A DNA stretch of 64,000 nt from Pseudomonas putida W15Oct28 (GCF_000708715.2 NZ_JENB01000016.1:1-64000); one strand, 5' to 3'; counted from the first letter of the stretch, positions 52,738-62,429 are shown. Notes: a model not told the origin generated them from the sequence alone. Program-made: numbers and translations.

Positions 52738-55700
52738 ATGAATCCCCTTTTCCGACTGTCCCCGCTGACGTTTGCGATCAGCCTCGCCCTGCTGCCGAGC
52801 GCCCACGCAGCTGACTACATCCTCGACAGTGGCGAGGACACCTTCAGCAGCGACCGCGCCTACGATGGCACGGTGTCGCTGCGCCCCGGCAACGGCGTGC
52901 CCGCCAGCCTGACCATCAACAATGGCGCCGAACTCACCAGCAAAGGTGGGCGAATCGGTGGCGCGCTCACCAACAACGAAGCCAGTACGGCCATGGCGAC
53001 TGTCACGGTCCAGGGACCAGGTACCCGCTGGGTCGTCCCTCGCACAACGGCCGTGCTGGGTAACACCATCGTGGTCGGCGGCAGCGGCCAGGGTACGCTC
53101 AACGTGCTCGACGGCGGCCAGGTATTGGTGCGCGACCTGCAGCTCAGCGACAACGGTAACGCCGGCAATGCGCTGTCACGGGCGAACCTGCTGGTCAGTG
53201 GCCAGGGTGCGAAAGTGGATGCAGCCAACGTGACCTCTGGCGGCGTGTTCCTCTACGACTCGCGCATTACCCTGCGCGATGGCGGGCAGCTTGCCAGCGA
53301 ACGTGTGGCCATCAACTCGATCAGCGACCTGTCCGGCACCAACACCCGCTGGGACAACACCGGCACCTTCAGGAACCGCAACGACCTCAGCCTGAGCAAC
53401 GGTGCGGTGCTGACCAGTGACTCGATGGAGCTGGGCTCGGCCAACCTCAACCGCAACACCGTGGTGAGCGTGTCCGGCGAAGGCACGCGCCTGGCCACCC
53501 GCGCACTGACCTTGGGCACCACCACCGCCAGCACCAACCTGGTGCTGGCCAACGGCGCCGAGCTGAGCAGCACCGAGGGCATCGACATCAGCGTGCTGAC
53601 CAGCATCAACTCGGCCGCACGCGGCACGCTCAGCATCGGGGGCGGGGTTGTGCGGGACGACAGCCGCACCGATATCGACGCCCCCACGGCCAGCGCCGCA
53701 CAGGCCGCCGGCCGCCTCGACCCGCAAACGGCGATCCGCTTCGGCGCCGGTAGCGGCGCGCTGGCGTTCAACCACACCGACAGCGACCTGCAACTGAGCA
53801 ACCGCATCAGCGGTGCGGGCCGAGTGTACGCCTTCAGCGGCAATACCACCCTGAGCGGCGACCTGACCGGGATGTCCGGCAGCACGGTGGTGCGCGGCGG
53901 GCGGCTGGTGCTGGCCGGCGATGTCGACCAGACCAACCCACGCGGCACCTCGCTGCTGAGCGTCGGCAACGGCACCCTGGTGGTCAACGGTACCGTGGGC
54001 CACACCGACGCGTCCGGCAACTACAGCAACCGCGCCCAGGTGCTGGACGGTGGCGTGCTGGCCGGTAGCGGCCGGGTCGGCACCACCCAGGTGGCTTCGG
54101 GCGGTACCCTCTCGCCGGGTGAAGGCGCGCTGGGCACCCTGTCGATCAACGGCGACCTGGACATGGCCGACGGCTCGCGCTACGCCGCAGATATCGCCGG
54201 CAATGGCGGCGCCGACCGCGTCAACGTCAGCGGCACCGCGACCCTGCGTGGCACACGGGTCGATGTCACCACGCTCAACGACGCGCAAAGCTACCAGACT
54301 GGGCAAACCTACACGCTGCTGGCCGCCCAGGGCGGTGTGGTGGACGGTGCCGCCGCTGGCACAGCCTATGCCCAGGCGTTCACCCACTCGGCGTTTCTCA
54401 ACGTCAGCCTGCAGCGCACGGCCAACGAACTGAACCTGACAATCGCGCAGAAGACCACTCCCCCTGTTGAACCACCGGTCGAGCCGCCTGTAAAACCACC
54501 AGTGACGCCTCCGGTGGAGCCGCCGGTCGAGCCACCGGTACAGCCCCCGGTAGAACCGCCTGTAGAACCACCGGTACAGCCCCCGGTCGAGCCGCCCGTG
54601 CAGCCCCCCGTACAACCCCCGGTGCAGCCGCCAGAAACGGGCGGGCCTGGCACACCCGGCATCTTCCAGACCGTGGCGCAAACCGAAAACCAGTGGAACA
54701 CCGCAGGCGCATTGAGCGTGCTGCAGCAGAGCGGCGACCCGCTGCGCCTTTACAACAACCTGCTGGTGCTGGATGCCGACAGCGCGCGCGATGCCATCGA
54801 CCAGCTCTCCGGCGACTACCACGCCAGCACCGGCACCGCGCTTATCGCCAACAGCCAGGTGGTCTCCGGCGTGCTGGGTACCCGCCTGCGCAGCCTGTTC
54901 GACAGCACGAGCGTGCGCATGCCGCTGGGTGCATCGAACCTCATGCCCACCACACCTGAAGCGCAAGGTGGGGCCTGGGCGCAAGTCTTCGGCAACTGGT
55001 CGAAGCTGGACGGCAACAACGGCGCCGGCGGCCTGCACCAGAGGACCGGCGGCGTGCTGATTGGCGCCGACGGCAGCATCAACCCGGACTGGCGCGCCGG
55101 TGTTTACGGTGGCTACAGCCGCACCAAGTTCGATGCCGACGACCGCGATGCCAAGGGCCACAGCGACAACTACCACCTGGGCCTGTACACCGGCGCCCAA
55201 CTCGATGCCCTGCGCCTGAGCGCAGACGTCGGCTACACCTGGCACAAGCTGGACAGCAAACGCAACGTGGCCTTTGCCGGGTTCAACGACCACCTGAAGG
55301 GCGAGCGCGACGCCAACACGCTGCAGGCCAGTGGCGAAGCGGCCTACCGCATCGGCCTGGGCGCGGTGGCGCTGGAGCCGTTCGTGGGCGTGGCCTACGT
55401 GAAGTACGACGCCGACAGCTTCCGGGAAAAAGGCGGTGCGGCGGCCCTGGACGTGTCCAGCGAAAAGCAGGACACCTGGTTCTCGACCGTAGGCATGCGC
55501 GCTTCAACACGCACCCGCGTGGCTGATCACGACACCCAGTTCTATGGCTCGCTGGGCTGGCGCCGCGCCTATGGCGATCTGGACCCGAGCAGCACCCAGG
55601 CCTTTGCCGGTGGCCCGGACTTCGCGGTGCAGGGCATCGCCCAGACGCGTAACGTGGCGATGACCGAAGTGGGTGCGAAAGTGCAACTGAACCGCCAGGC

Positions 55701-55785
55701 CGAGGTAGGGCTGTCGTATCAGGGGCAATTCGGTTCGGACGCCCGCTTCCACTCGGTGAATGCGGGGGTTACGGTTCGGTTCTGA
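52738..55785 (+). CDS. Type Va autotransporter with Pro-Val-Glu linker
   Basis: The 1015-residue protein has a signal peptide (1-24, LLPSAHA-AD). A beta-helix passenger holds repeated autotransporter-associated strands (TVSLRPGNGVPASLTINNGA; GNTTLSGDLTGMSGSTVVRG; GGVLAGSGRVGTTQVASGGT with LSPGEGALGTL). A linker at about 575-640 is made of PPVEPPV/PPVQPPV units. A C-terminal 12-strand beta-domain runs from about 700 to the terminal Phe (GVTVRF). It should be exported by Sec and pass its passenger through its own barrel. No protease or lipase catalytic motif is seen, so an adhesin or biofilm role is likely. GGAG precedes ATG 52738. Confidence 0.9.
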   Translation: MNPLFRLSPLTFAISLALLPSAHAADYILDSGEDTFSSDRAYDGTVSLRPGNGVPASLTINNGAELTSKGGRIGGALTNNEASTAMATVTVQGPGTRWVVPRTTAVLGNTIVVGGSGQGTLNVLDGGQVLVRDLQLSDNGNAGNALSRANLLVSGQGAKVDAANVTSGGVFLYDSRITLRDGGQLASERVAINSISDLSGTNTRWDNTGTFRNRNDLSLSNGAVLTSDSMELGSANLNRNTVVSVSGEGTRLATRALTLGTTTASTNLVLANGAELSSTEGIDISVLTSINSAARGTLSIGGGVVRDDSRTDIDAPTASAAQAAGRLDPQTAIRFGAGSGALAFNHTDSDLQLSNRISGAGRVYAFSGNTTLSGDLTGMSGSTVVRGGRLVLAGDVDQTNPRGTSLLSVGNGTLVVNGTVGHTDASGNYSNRAQVLDGGVLAGSGRVGTTQVASGGTLSPGEGALGTLSINGDLDMADGSRYAADIAGNGGADRVNVSGTATLRGTRVDVTTLNDAQSYQTGQTYTLLAAQGGVVDGAAAGTAYAQAFTHSAFLNVSLQRTANELNLTIAQKTTPPVEPPVEPPVKPPVTPPVEPPVEPPVQPPVEPPVEPPVQPPVEPPVQPPVQPPVQPPETGGPGTPGIFQTVAQTENQWNTAGALSVLQQSGDPLRLYNNLLVLDADSARDAIDQLSGDYHASTGTALIANSQVVSGVLGTRLRSLFDSTSVRMPLGASNLMPTTPEAQGGAWAQVFGNWSKLDGNNGAGGLHQRTGGVLIGADGSINPDWRAGVYGGYSRTKFDADDRDAKGHSDNYHLGLYTGAQLDALRLSADVGYTWHKLDSKRNVAFAGFNDHLKGERDANTLQASGEAAYRIGLGAVALEPFVGVAYVKYDADSFREKGGAAALDVSSEKQDTWFSTVGMRASTRTRVADHDTQFYGSLGWRRAYGDLDPSSTQAFAGGPDFAVQGIAQTRNVAMTEVGAKVQLNRQAEVGLSYQGQFGSDARFHSVNAGVTVRF

Positions 55786-55849
55786 GCTGCCAGTAGTTTC
55801 GGGCCGGAAGCCGCCTGAGTGAGCTTCAGCTGTTTTGCAAGTTCAGGCC

Positions 55850-55975
55850 ATTGGGGCCGCTTTGCGGCCCTTCGCGGGCTTGCCCGCTCCCACAGGAGCA
55901 GCGTATTCCTGCACCCAACGCGAAACCTGTGGGAGCGGGCAAGCCCGCGAAGGGCTGCAAAGCAGCCCCAACAAA
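55850..55975. repeat. REP inverted pair
   Basis: The sequence cttcgcgggcttgcccgctcccac (55877 region) and its mirror gtgggagcgggcaagcccgc (55930 region), with flanking ggggccgctttgcggccc and gggctgcaaagcagcccc stems, form a large two-stem structure downstream of the autotransporter. It may end its transcription. Confidence 0.9.
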
Positions 55976-56066
55976 GCGGTCGAAACCTTGACTGACTGGC
56001 ATTTAGGCATGCCTGCGAACGCCGACTTCGCCGGTGCCATCCACTACTGGTGATCCAACTCTTCAT

Positions 56067-56936
56067 CTACTGCGCATATTTCTTGGCCCCGGCCACACAA
56101 ATCACAGCCCCCAGCGTCACCACAAGCATCATCCAGCTGACCTGCTCATGCAAAAGCAACGCTGCCAGCCCAAGCCCCATGAACGGCTGAACCAGTTGCA
56201 GTTGGCCCACCGCCGCAATCCCACCCTGAACCAGCCCTCGGTACCAGAACACAAACCCGATCAGCATGCTGAACAGTGAAACGTAACCGAAGCTGAACCA
56301 CGCAGGGGCGCTGACCTTGGCGAAGGTATCAGCCGCCGGAAAATTAGCGATCGTCAGCAGCAGCATGAACGGCAACGCCAAAAGCAATGCCCAACTGATC
56401 ACCTGCCAACCACCCAACGTGCGCGACAGACGCGCCCCTTCCGCATACCCCAACCCACACACAACCACCGCCGCCATCATCAGCAGGTCGCCTACCGCCG
56501 ACGCCTCTCCCCCATTCATCAACGCATAGCCAACCACCAGCCCGGCACCTGCCATCGAGAACAACCAGAACAGTGGCCGAGGCCGCTCACCGCCCCGCAA
56601 AACGGCAAACCCTGCGGTGCAAAGCGGCAGCAGCCCGACAAAAACAATGGAATGGGCAGAGGTGACATGCTGCAGCGCCAGTGCCGTCAGCAGCGGGAAA
56701 CCGATAACAACGCCAAGCGCTGTTAAAGCCAATGACGACAAATCACCCCGTGATGGTCGTGGCTGGCGTAGCACGAGCAAAAAAAGCGCCCCCAACAGGG
56801 CGGCAATGGTTGCCCTGGCACAGGTCAGAAACGTCGGTTCGAAGGCCGCCACTGCCACACGGGTTGCCGGCAACGAGCCCGCAAAGATCGCGACGCCTAT
56901 GAAGCCGTTGATCCACCCGCTTGTTGATTTTTCCAT
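56067..56936 (-). CDS. EamA/DMT-family transporter
   Basis: The 289-residue membrane protein has ten helices in two EamA repeats (for example VAIFAGSLPATRVAVAAFEP and YVSLFSMLIGFVFWYRGLVQ, with QLQLVQPFMGLGLAALLLHE). Members export amino acids or metabolites. It diverges from a MocR-type regulator that shares a 121-base promoter region, the common regulator-exporter arrangement, so expression is probably induced by the exported compound. GAGGA is seven bases before ATG 56936. Confidence 0.88.
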   Translation of the reverse strand: MEKSTSGWINGFIGVAIFAGSLPATRVAVAAFEPTFLTCARATIAALLGALFLLVLRQPRPSRGDLSSLALTALGVVIGFPLLTALALQHVTSAHSIVFVGLLPLCTAGFAVLRGGERPRPLFWLFSMAGAGLVVGYALMNGGEASAVGDLLMMAAVVVCGLGYAEGARLSRTLGGWQVISWALLLALPFMLLLTIANFPAADTFAKVSAPAWFSFGYVSLFSMLIGFVFWYRGLVQGGIAAVGQLQLVQPFMGLGLAALLLHEQVSWMMLVVTLGAVICVAGAKKYAQ

Positions 56937-56998
56937 CGGTACATCCTCGATAAGCCAAGGCTCAGTACATCACTGACAGGCTCACCAAGGCCACGTAC

Positions 56999-57048
56999 AA
57001 TCCAGTACAGTTAAACCGAACTGTTATGCACATTAATCCAGCACAGTT
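56999..57048. promoter_or_regulatory. MocR-type direct repeats
   Basis: AATCCAGTACAGTT (56999-57012) and AATCCAGCACAGTT (57035-57048) are 36 bases apart and match at 13 of 14 positions, with an inverted AACTGT between them (57020-57025). Direct repeats of this spacing are typical of MocR/GabR operators. Confidence 0.65.
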
Positions 57049-57057
57049 GAGGGTGCG

Positions 57058-58440
57058 ATGAAACGCAACGGCACGCGAATTCACACTGTCATGGGTGAAA
57101 TCCAGTCCAGGATAGCCGCTCGAACCTACACGCCAGGCGCGAGAATTCCTTCCGTGCGCGCGATGGCGCAGACCATGCAAGTGTCGGTGTCTACCGTGCT
57201 TGAAGCCTATGAACGGCTAATGGCAGAAGGTGTACTCAGCTCTCGCCCTGGCTCCGGCTTTTACGTAGCCGGGCCAGCGGCGCCACTGGCACTGACCGAA
57301 CTCGGCCCCAAACTGGATCGTGTCGTCGACCCGCTGTGGATCTCGCGCCAGTCGCTTGAAACCGCCAGCGATGCTTTGAAACCCGGGTGCGGGTGGCTAC
57401 CCCCCTCCTGGATGTACGAAGCGGGCATGCGTAAAGCGCTTCGAACCGTTGCCCGTTCTGACACTGCGAAACTGGCCGAGTACGCATCACCGCTTGGGCA
57501 TCCGCCCCTCCGGCAATTCTTGTCACGGCGACTGGCAGGCATTGGCACCGAAGCCACGCTTGAACAGATCATGCTCACGGAATCCAGCACCCACGCCATC
57601 GACCTGATTTGCCGCTTTCTGCTGGAGCCGGGCGACACCGTGCTGGTCGACGACCCCTGCTACTTCAACTTTCACGCACTGTTGAAAGCACACAGGGTGA
57701 AGATTGTAGGCGTACCCTACACGGCGACGGGCCCGGACATCGATGCGTTCGGCGCTGCCCTGCTCGAACACGCGCCCCGGTTGTACATAACAAATTCCGG
57801 CATCCACAACCCCACCGGTGCCACCCTGTCGCCGGTCACGGCACACCGGCTGCTAAAGCTGGCCGACACCTCCAACCTGGTGATTGTCGAGGACGACATC
57901 TTCGGGGATTTCGAGACCACGCCCGCGCCACGCCTGTCTGCCTTCGATGGCCTCTCTCGTGTCATCCAGATCGGCAGCTTTTCCAAAACCATCTCCGCTT
58001 CGGTGCGATGCGGCTACATCGCTGCCCGTGGTGAATGGATCGAGAGCCTGGTCGACCTCAAGATTGCGACCACATTCGGGGGTGGACGGCTGGCTGCGGA
58101 CATCATCCACCACGCGATTACGGATAGCGGCTACCGAAAGCACATGGAGAGTGTGCGCCTTCGGCTAGCCGAGGCAATGGACAACACGGCAACCAAGCTT
58201 CAGGCCATCGGTATCAAGCCCTGGCTAATGCCCCAGGCAGGCCTGTACCTGTGGTGCCAACTGCCTCAAGGCAAGGATGCAGCAACGCTGGCCAGGGCCT
58301 GTTTGAATGAAGGTGTAGTGCTGGCGCCCGGAAATGCGTTTAGCCAATCCATGACGGCAGGAGATTTTCTCCGCTTCAACGTTGCGCAATCGGGTGACGC
58401 CAGAATCTATGAAGTGTTGAAACGGGCCCTGAGTGCTTAG
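57058..58440 (+). CDS. MocR-family regulator (GntR winged helix fused to aminotransferase fold)
   Basis: The 460-residue product has a GntR DNA-binding part (residues 10-70: IAARTYTPGARIPSVRAMAQ; STVLEAYERLMAEGVLSSRP) fused to a type I aminotransferase-like domain with PLP contacts SGIHNPTGATLSP, VIVEDDIFGDF and the Lys in QIGSFSKTISASVRCGY. Such proteins sense amino acids or PLP rather than catalyse. The divergent EamA exporter is the likely target, through direct repeats in the shared promoter. Confidence 0.9.
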   Translation: MKRNGTRIHTVMGEIQSRIAARTYTPGARIPSVRAMAQTMQVSVSTVLEAYERLMAEGVLSSRPGSGFYVAGPAAPLALTELGPKLDRVVDPLWISRQSLETASDALKPGCGWLPPSWMYEAGMRKALRTVARSDTAKLAEYASPLGHPPLRQFLSRRLAGIGTEATLEQIMLTESSTHAIDLICRFLLEPGDTVLVDDPCYFNFHALLKAHRVKIVGVPYTATGPDIDAFGAALLEHAPRLYITNSGIHNPTGATLSPVTAHRLLKLADTSNLVIVEDDIFGDFETTPAPRLSAFDGLSRVIQIGSFSKTISASVRCGYIAARGEWIESLVDLKIATTFGGGRLAADIIHHAITDSGYRKHMESVRLRLAEAMDNTATKLQAIGIKPWLMPQAGLYLWCQLPQGKDAATLARACLNEGVVLAPGNAFSQSMTAGDFLRFNVAQSGDARIYEVLKRALSA

Positions 58441-58637
58441 TCGCGGACCCCATTCTGCGCCCCGGGCCAGGTAACCGCCTGCGCCACGATCACATCTTTC
58501 CCATTGAACGTGAGTGCAGGTCCGCCATGGAGTTGATACCCCAGCTTCAAGGCATCACTGACCTTATGGCAAAAGGCAGCGTCATCGGGGCCAGTCAGCA
58601 CCCGGTAAATCGGCAGCCCATCCGGTGGTTGAGTCAT
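58437..58637 (-). CDS. DUF1737 domain protein
   Basis: The 66-residue product matches the DUF1737 family (YRVLTGPDDAAFCHKVSDAL, LGYQLHGGPALTFNG, VIVAQAVTWPG). It is a small cytoplasmic protein of unknown function common in pseudomonads. AAGGA lies eight bases before ATG 58637. Its stop overlaps the MocR gene stop on the other strand by four bases. Confidence 0.85.
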   Translation of the reverse strand: MTQPPDGLPIYRVLTGPDDAAFCHKVSDALKLGYQLHGGPALTFNGKDVIVAQAVTWPGAQNGVRD

Positions 58638-58754
58638 GTGTTTCGTCCTTGCAGAAGTCGGTGTGTTTTCCAAGAGTACTGTCAGCTCCCCGGCCACGGC
58701 TAGGCGCCTGCTCACTTCCAAGCTGCTCAGCCCTGATACCGGAGAAAGCGCAAG

Positions 58755-59040
58755 GCCCCTGTAGGAGCGGGCAAGCCCGCGAAACAGACGACACAGTACA
58801 TGGCACCGGCTTCGCCGGTGTTCGCGGCCATGGCCGCTCCCACAGGAATGTCACTACCTTGAGGGCAATGCAGTACCTGTGGGAGCGGGCAAGCCCGCGA
58901 AGCAGGCGACGCGGTGTAAATCACCACACCTACCCCCGGCCCTGGCCGCCCCCACAAGTACAGTGTGACCCCGAAGCCTGCACAGTCCCTGTGGGAGCGG
59001 GTTCACCCGCGAACACCGGCAAAGCCGGTGCCATACCCCG
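58755..59040. repeat. REP cluster
   Basis: At least five REP units in alternating orientation (gtaggagcgggcaagcccgc, gttcgcggccatggccgctc, gtgggagcgggcaagcccgc, gtgggagcgggttcacccgc) fill this part of the 636-base gap. The remaining 59040-59273 holds no gene and carries the LuxR promoter; an AT/TG stretch around 59070-59165 is unassigned. Confidence 0.9.
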
Positions 59041-59273
59041 TGTTAATTTCCCGCCAGAACACGACCAGAGATATCCTTTACATCACAAACCGGGGACATG
59101 GTTGACACATGCGAGTCCTAAACACGAATTGCCATGTAAACCCTCTCCCCGGTTTGTATTACATCCGTGCAGCTGCAAGCCAGTAGCCCACAAATTGGTT
59201 ATCCTGCCCAAAAGCCCAGCCCCCAGCGGCCACCTAAAACAATAAATCCTGCCTCGCCCCCAGGGAGTACAGC

Positions 59274-60101
59274 ATGGAATTCTGGCCCCTACGCCCCTCC
59301 ACCACCGACTTCCGCCTGAGCATCGAGCAAACCGCCACCCTGCTCTCCCGCACCACCGAAAGCCACGGCAAGCTGCTGGCCGCCGACATGCTGAAGCTGG
59401 TCAGCGCCCAAGTCCCCTTGGCCCAGTGCACGATCTTCGCCTACAGCCCCAACCGCAGCCCGCAAATCATTTCCTTCGCCGACCGCGCACGGATGATCGA
59501 GCTACCCAGAATCTCCAGCAACTACGCCGAACGCTTCTACAGCATGAACGGCAACCAACAGGCGATGACCGCGCGCCCTGCCCCGACGACAACCGACCGC
59601 ATCATGGTTCAACGCCAAGGCATCGAAGACATCGTCCACCGCGACTACCGACGCATCTGCTACGAGCTGCCGCAAATCTCCGAGCGTGTTGCGCTGCTGA
59701 CCCATTGCGAGGGCAACCGCTGGCTGTCGGTGAACTTCTACCGAGGCCGCGAACACGGCCGCTTCTCACCCAACGAAATCAACGTGCTCGAAACAGCCGC
59801 CCCGCTGATCGTACAAATCTCGCGTCTGCATTACCGGGCCTATCTCGAAGCCAATGAAATGCCGGCACTGCTCAGTGAACGGGTTGTCAGCCTGTACCCG
59901 GAACTGACCCGGCGTGACCAGGAGTTGCTGCAATTGATGCTGGCCGGGAGTGAGGTTGAGGGGATTAGTGTGAGGATGGGCATTCAGCTGTCGAGTGCGG
60001 CTACGTATATCAAGCGGCTGTATCGCAAGCTGGGGGTTTCTGGGCAGCGGGAGTTGTTGGCTTTGGCTACCCAGCGCAAGTGGACGAGTCAGGTTCACTG
60101 A
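59274..60101 (+). CDS. LuxR-type transcriptional regulator
   Basis: The 275-residue product ends in a LuxR/FixJ helix-turn-helix (LTRRDQELLQLMLAGSEVEG, then ISVRMGIQLSSAATYIKRLY and RKLGVSGQRELLALA). Its N-terminal 190 residues form a GAF-like sensor (LSVNFYRGREHGRFSPNEIN). No acyl-homoserine-lactone motif or phosphate-acceptor domain is seen, so it belongs to the unconventional orphan LuxR group. Its end overlaps the convergent membrane protein gene by 35 bases. The target is unknown. Confidence 0.82.
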   Translation: MEFWPLRPSTTDFRLSIEQTATLLSRTTESHGKLLAADMLKLVSAQVPLAQCTIFAYSPNRSPQIISFADRARMIELPRISSNYAERFYSMNGNQQAMTARPAPTTTDRIMVQRQGIEDIVHRDYRRICYELPQISERVALLTHCEGNRWLSVNFYRGREHGRFSPNEINVLETAAPLIVQISRLHYRAYLEANEMPALLSERVVSLYPELTRRDQELLQLMLAGSEVEGISVRMGIQLSSAATYIKRLYRKLGVSGQRELLALATQRKWTSQVH

Positions 60102-60945
60102 TGCTGGCGAGCGGTTCAACCCCTCCTTGCTGAGCTAAGCGAATTTGTAGTCGCTTTGCCTGTGCAGTCCAAGTTTCAAGAGCAATGAGCCAAGCAGATA
60201 ACACGATAGTCAGGCTTAACAAGAAAAAGCCGAATCGTTTCTGGCTAGCGACCGTCTTTTCAACTTCGCCTGGATACAACCCCACAATGGAGAGACAAGC
60301 AACGCCTTTAATCCATGCCCCGATATACTCAGGCGGCTCAACGTCATACCGACAGTCTGCCGATTCCAGCTTCCACCTTCTCGACTTCAACCAGTCAAAA
60401 TCCAAAGGCACATCATAGTAAAAGTCCCTTGCACTGCTCTCGGTAGCCCAAAACCATGGCTCGGTGCCTTTGGCCTGCCAGAGCGCTGATTCAGCGCTTG
60501 AAAAAATACTACCCCAATAAAATAAAATAAAGATCATGGGGACTATGATCATCGTTCTGAGCACCTGCCACCAAATCTTTACAACTTTAAATTCCAACTT
60601 ATTAGCGTGAAAGTACGGCCCCGCCATCCTTAACTCAACAATCTCGAGCCCATGCTCACTTCGCCACTTATGAAATGCCTGTTTATTTTTCAAGCTCTCC
60701 AAGCCAAAGCCCAACTGAAGATTAAAGCTCATCAAGCTTAAATATTCATCCCATGCTTTCTGATCACTATGGTTTGAAAATTTCTTCTCAGCTCCAAGGA
60801 GTTGAAAAGCCCGATGATAGAAAAAGAAAAAGGAATTGGTGCGCTTCAGGACAACTGCCACAACAAATACCGTCGCGACAAGAGGCCAAACCTTGAAAAT
60901 AAAATCAACAATATTCATTGCATACATCAACGCCCCATCAGACAC
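60067..60945 (-). CDS. Membrane protein, AT-rich, unknown (possible immunity protein)
   Basis: The 292-residue product has hydrophobic helices at about 11-33, 131-150 (MIIVPMIFILFYWGSIF) and 240-258 (FFLLSLTIVLSAWLIALE), with a large polar middle. The GTG start at 60945 has GAGG eight bases upstream and overlaps the stop of a broken upstream frame, so it was the second gene of a pair. AT-rich codon use differs from the neighbours. It could be an immunity-like protein of a lost toxin. DUF6216-like resemblance is only a guess. Confidence 0.65.
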   Translation of the reverse strand: MSDGALMYAMNIVDFIFKVWPLVATVFVVAVVLKRTNSFFFFYHRAFQLLGAEKKFSNHSDQKAWDEYLSLMSFNLQLGFGLESLKNKQAFHKWRSEHGLEIVELRMAGPYFHANKLEFKVVKIWWQVLRTMIIVPMIFILFYWGSIFSSAESALWQAKGTEPWFWATESSARDFYYDVPLDFDWLKSRRWKLESADCRYDVEPPEYIGAWIKGVACLSIVGLYPGEVEKTVASQKRFGFFLLSLTIVLSAWLIALETWTAQAKRLQIRLAQQGGVEPLASISEPDSSTCAG

Positions 60946-61111
60946 TCATCACCTCTTCATCCCTCCACCAAGTTGAGGGCTCCGAGATTACAGCCACCAT
61001 CATTTTTTTACTATCGGCAACGCTGTTAAACGTTCGCAAGTGCGCGACCAGTTCAGCTTGCTCGTACTGAACCTGCGTCTGATGCGATAACAGTTGCCCG
61101 ATCTGACTCGC
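60938..61111 (-). pseudogene. C-terminal remnant of a gene upstream of the membrane protein
   Basis: This minus-strand frame of 58 codons without an internal start reads LLSHQTQVQYEQAELVAHLR and further SEPSTWWRDEEV before stopping at 60938. Its stop overlaps the GTG of the next gene, a coupling seen in real gene pairs. An in-frame stop at 61112-61114 cuts it off. Beyond it, to about 61400, other frames look coding in short pieces. A decayed effector or toxin gene is the simplest reading. Confidence 0.4.
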
Positions 61112-61643
61112 TCACTGTGCTGACCGGGTACGAGGTGTAGAGCATCAGCGCTGGCTACACACCGCAGGTGGTCGAGCCAAGTTCACTTACGATGGGAAGG
61201 GCTGTGCGGGTGGCGTCCACGACCCGGGCGCAAAGCTGGCCCTGAGCCTTCCCCGATGCTGGTAACTGAAGAAAAAGTCTGCACATTCCCCAGATCTCAA
61301 GATTTTGGGGGTCCAGTGAAGGAAATATTGGCGTTTACGTTCAAGCAGAACGATGGATCGAGCGATCAACTGGGCATACCTGCAGAAAGCCCAAAACTCG
61401 TTCGCCATCAAAAAGAAGCGCCACCGGAAATAGACTCGCCGCTTTATCCAGCCTTTGCGCCGAAGCAGTGTTCGGACTTATAGAGATGACGACACAGCAG
61501 GTACTTGCCGCCAAGCGTGAAGCGATGGAAGCGCACCAGGAGGGTGAAGCAGGGGCGGATGCGTAGTTCTGATCTATCCAGCGACCGCTCTACCTGCTTC
61601 TCGGGCAAGCAAGCTCCAGAGGTACGCTAAAACTCACAGGGTC
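61112..61643. other. Decayed region without intact gene
   Basis: Short frames on both strands change every 60-120 bases. A possible 26-residue frame starts at 61486 (MTTQQVLAAKREAMEAHQEG). None has support as an intact gene. It looks like remnants of inserted DNA, but no insertion-sequence ends or transposase motifs are recognised. Confidence 0.4.
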
Positions 61644-62315
61644 TCACGCACCTCTGCCAACAACTCCAGTCCCGACCTCATCCATGAAGTCCGCAAGATA
61701 CGCCTCAAGCCGCGCATGCCGCTCAGCCGCAAGGCGAGCCCCTTCGCAGGTTCTAAAGCCTGAAGCGAGCTTGAGCAGCTTGGTATGGAAGTGCTCGATC
61801 GCATACGTCGCATCCTGATACTCCCGCCCTCGCGCAGTGGGGTTCTCGAAATCGTACAGCGCCGATCCCATCCGCCCGGAAACGTAGAAGCACCGGGCGA
61901 TGCCCACTGCACCTATGGCATCCAGGCGATCACTGTCCTGAAGAATTCTGGCCTCAAGGGTGAGTGGTTCGAAGCCAGCCGAGTAGCTGTGGGTTTTGAC
62001 TGCATGCGCCACCTGCTCGATACGTTGCGATGGCCAACCCATGCCAGCCAAGATTGAAGTCGCCTTCTGTGCCGACAGCGTTGACGCCTGCCCGCGCAAG
62101 GGCGAATTCTTTTCTACAGCGACACAGTCATGCAGCAGAGTCGCTGCAAGCAGCACTTCCAGGTCGCCGCCTTCTACGCGCTGAATCCGTTGCGCGTTGA
62201 CCCACACGCGATGGATGTGGGACAGGTCGTGGGAGCCATCTGGTTGGTCATCTGGCAAATGCTTCAACAGGTCAGCGGCCAGGCGCTGGAAAGGGGTAAA
62301 AGCTTCGTTAGTCAT
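61644..62315 (-). CDS. HD-domain phosphohydrolase
   Basis: The 223-residue metal-dependent hydrolase has the HD ligands in GSHDLSHIHRVWVNA, LLAATLLHDCVAVEKN and LQDSDRLDAIGAVGIAR, the layout of the YedJ-like predicted phosphohydrolases that act on nucleotides. ATG 62315 is the clear start. It diverges from the UDG-like gene 114 bases away. The physiological substrate is unknown. Confidence 0.88.
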   Translation of the reverse strand: MTNEAFTPFQRLAADLLKHLPDDQPDGSHDLSHIHRVWVNAQRIQRVEGGDLEVLLAATLLHDCVAVEKNSPLRGQASTLSAQKATSILAGMGWPSQRIEQVAHAVKTHSYSAGFEPLTLEARILQDSDRLDAIGAVGIARCFYVSGRMGSALYDFENPTARGREYQDATYAIEHFHTKLLKLASGFRTCEGARLAAERHARLEAYLADFMDEVGTGVVGRGA

Positions 62316-62429
62316 CGTGGGTACGTTCCAGTTTCATCGCGAGACATCAAATTGACACTACCCCACCAATTTGCAAACCTTCCGCACCGATAACATCTGG
62401 CAGACAGATGCAGCTCTGGAAAATATGCG

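Noticed and set aside
53176..55293. Leftward 705-codon frame
   Set aside because: It is antisense to the autotransporter passenger and barrel. Its translation is low-complexity Gly/Ala/His/Gln-rich without motifs.
61112..61643. Possible insertion-sequence remnant
   Set aside because: No terminal inverted repeats, target duplication or transposase motifs could be recognised. Listed only as a decayed region.
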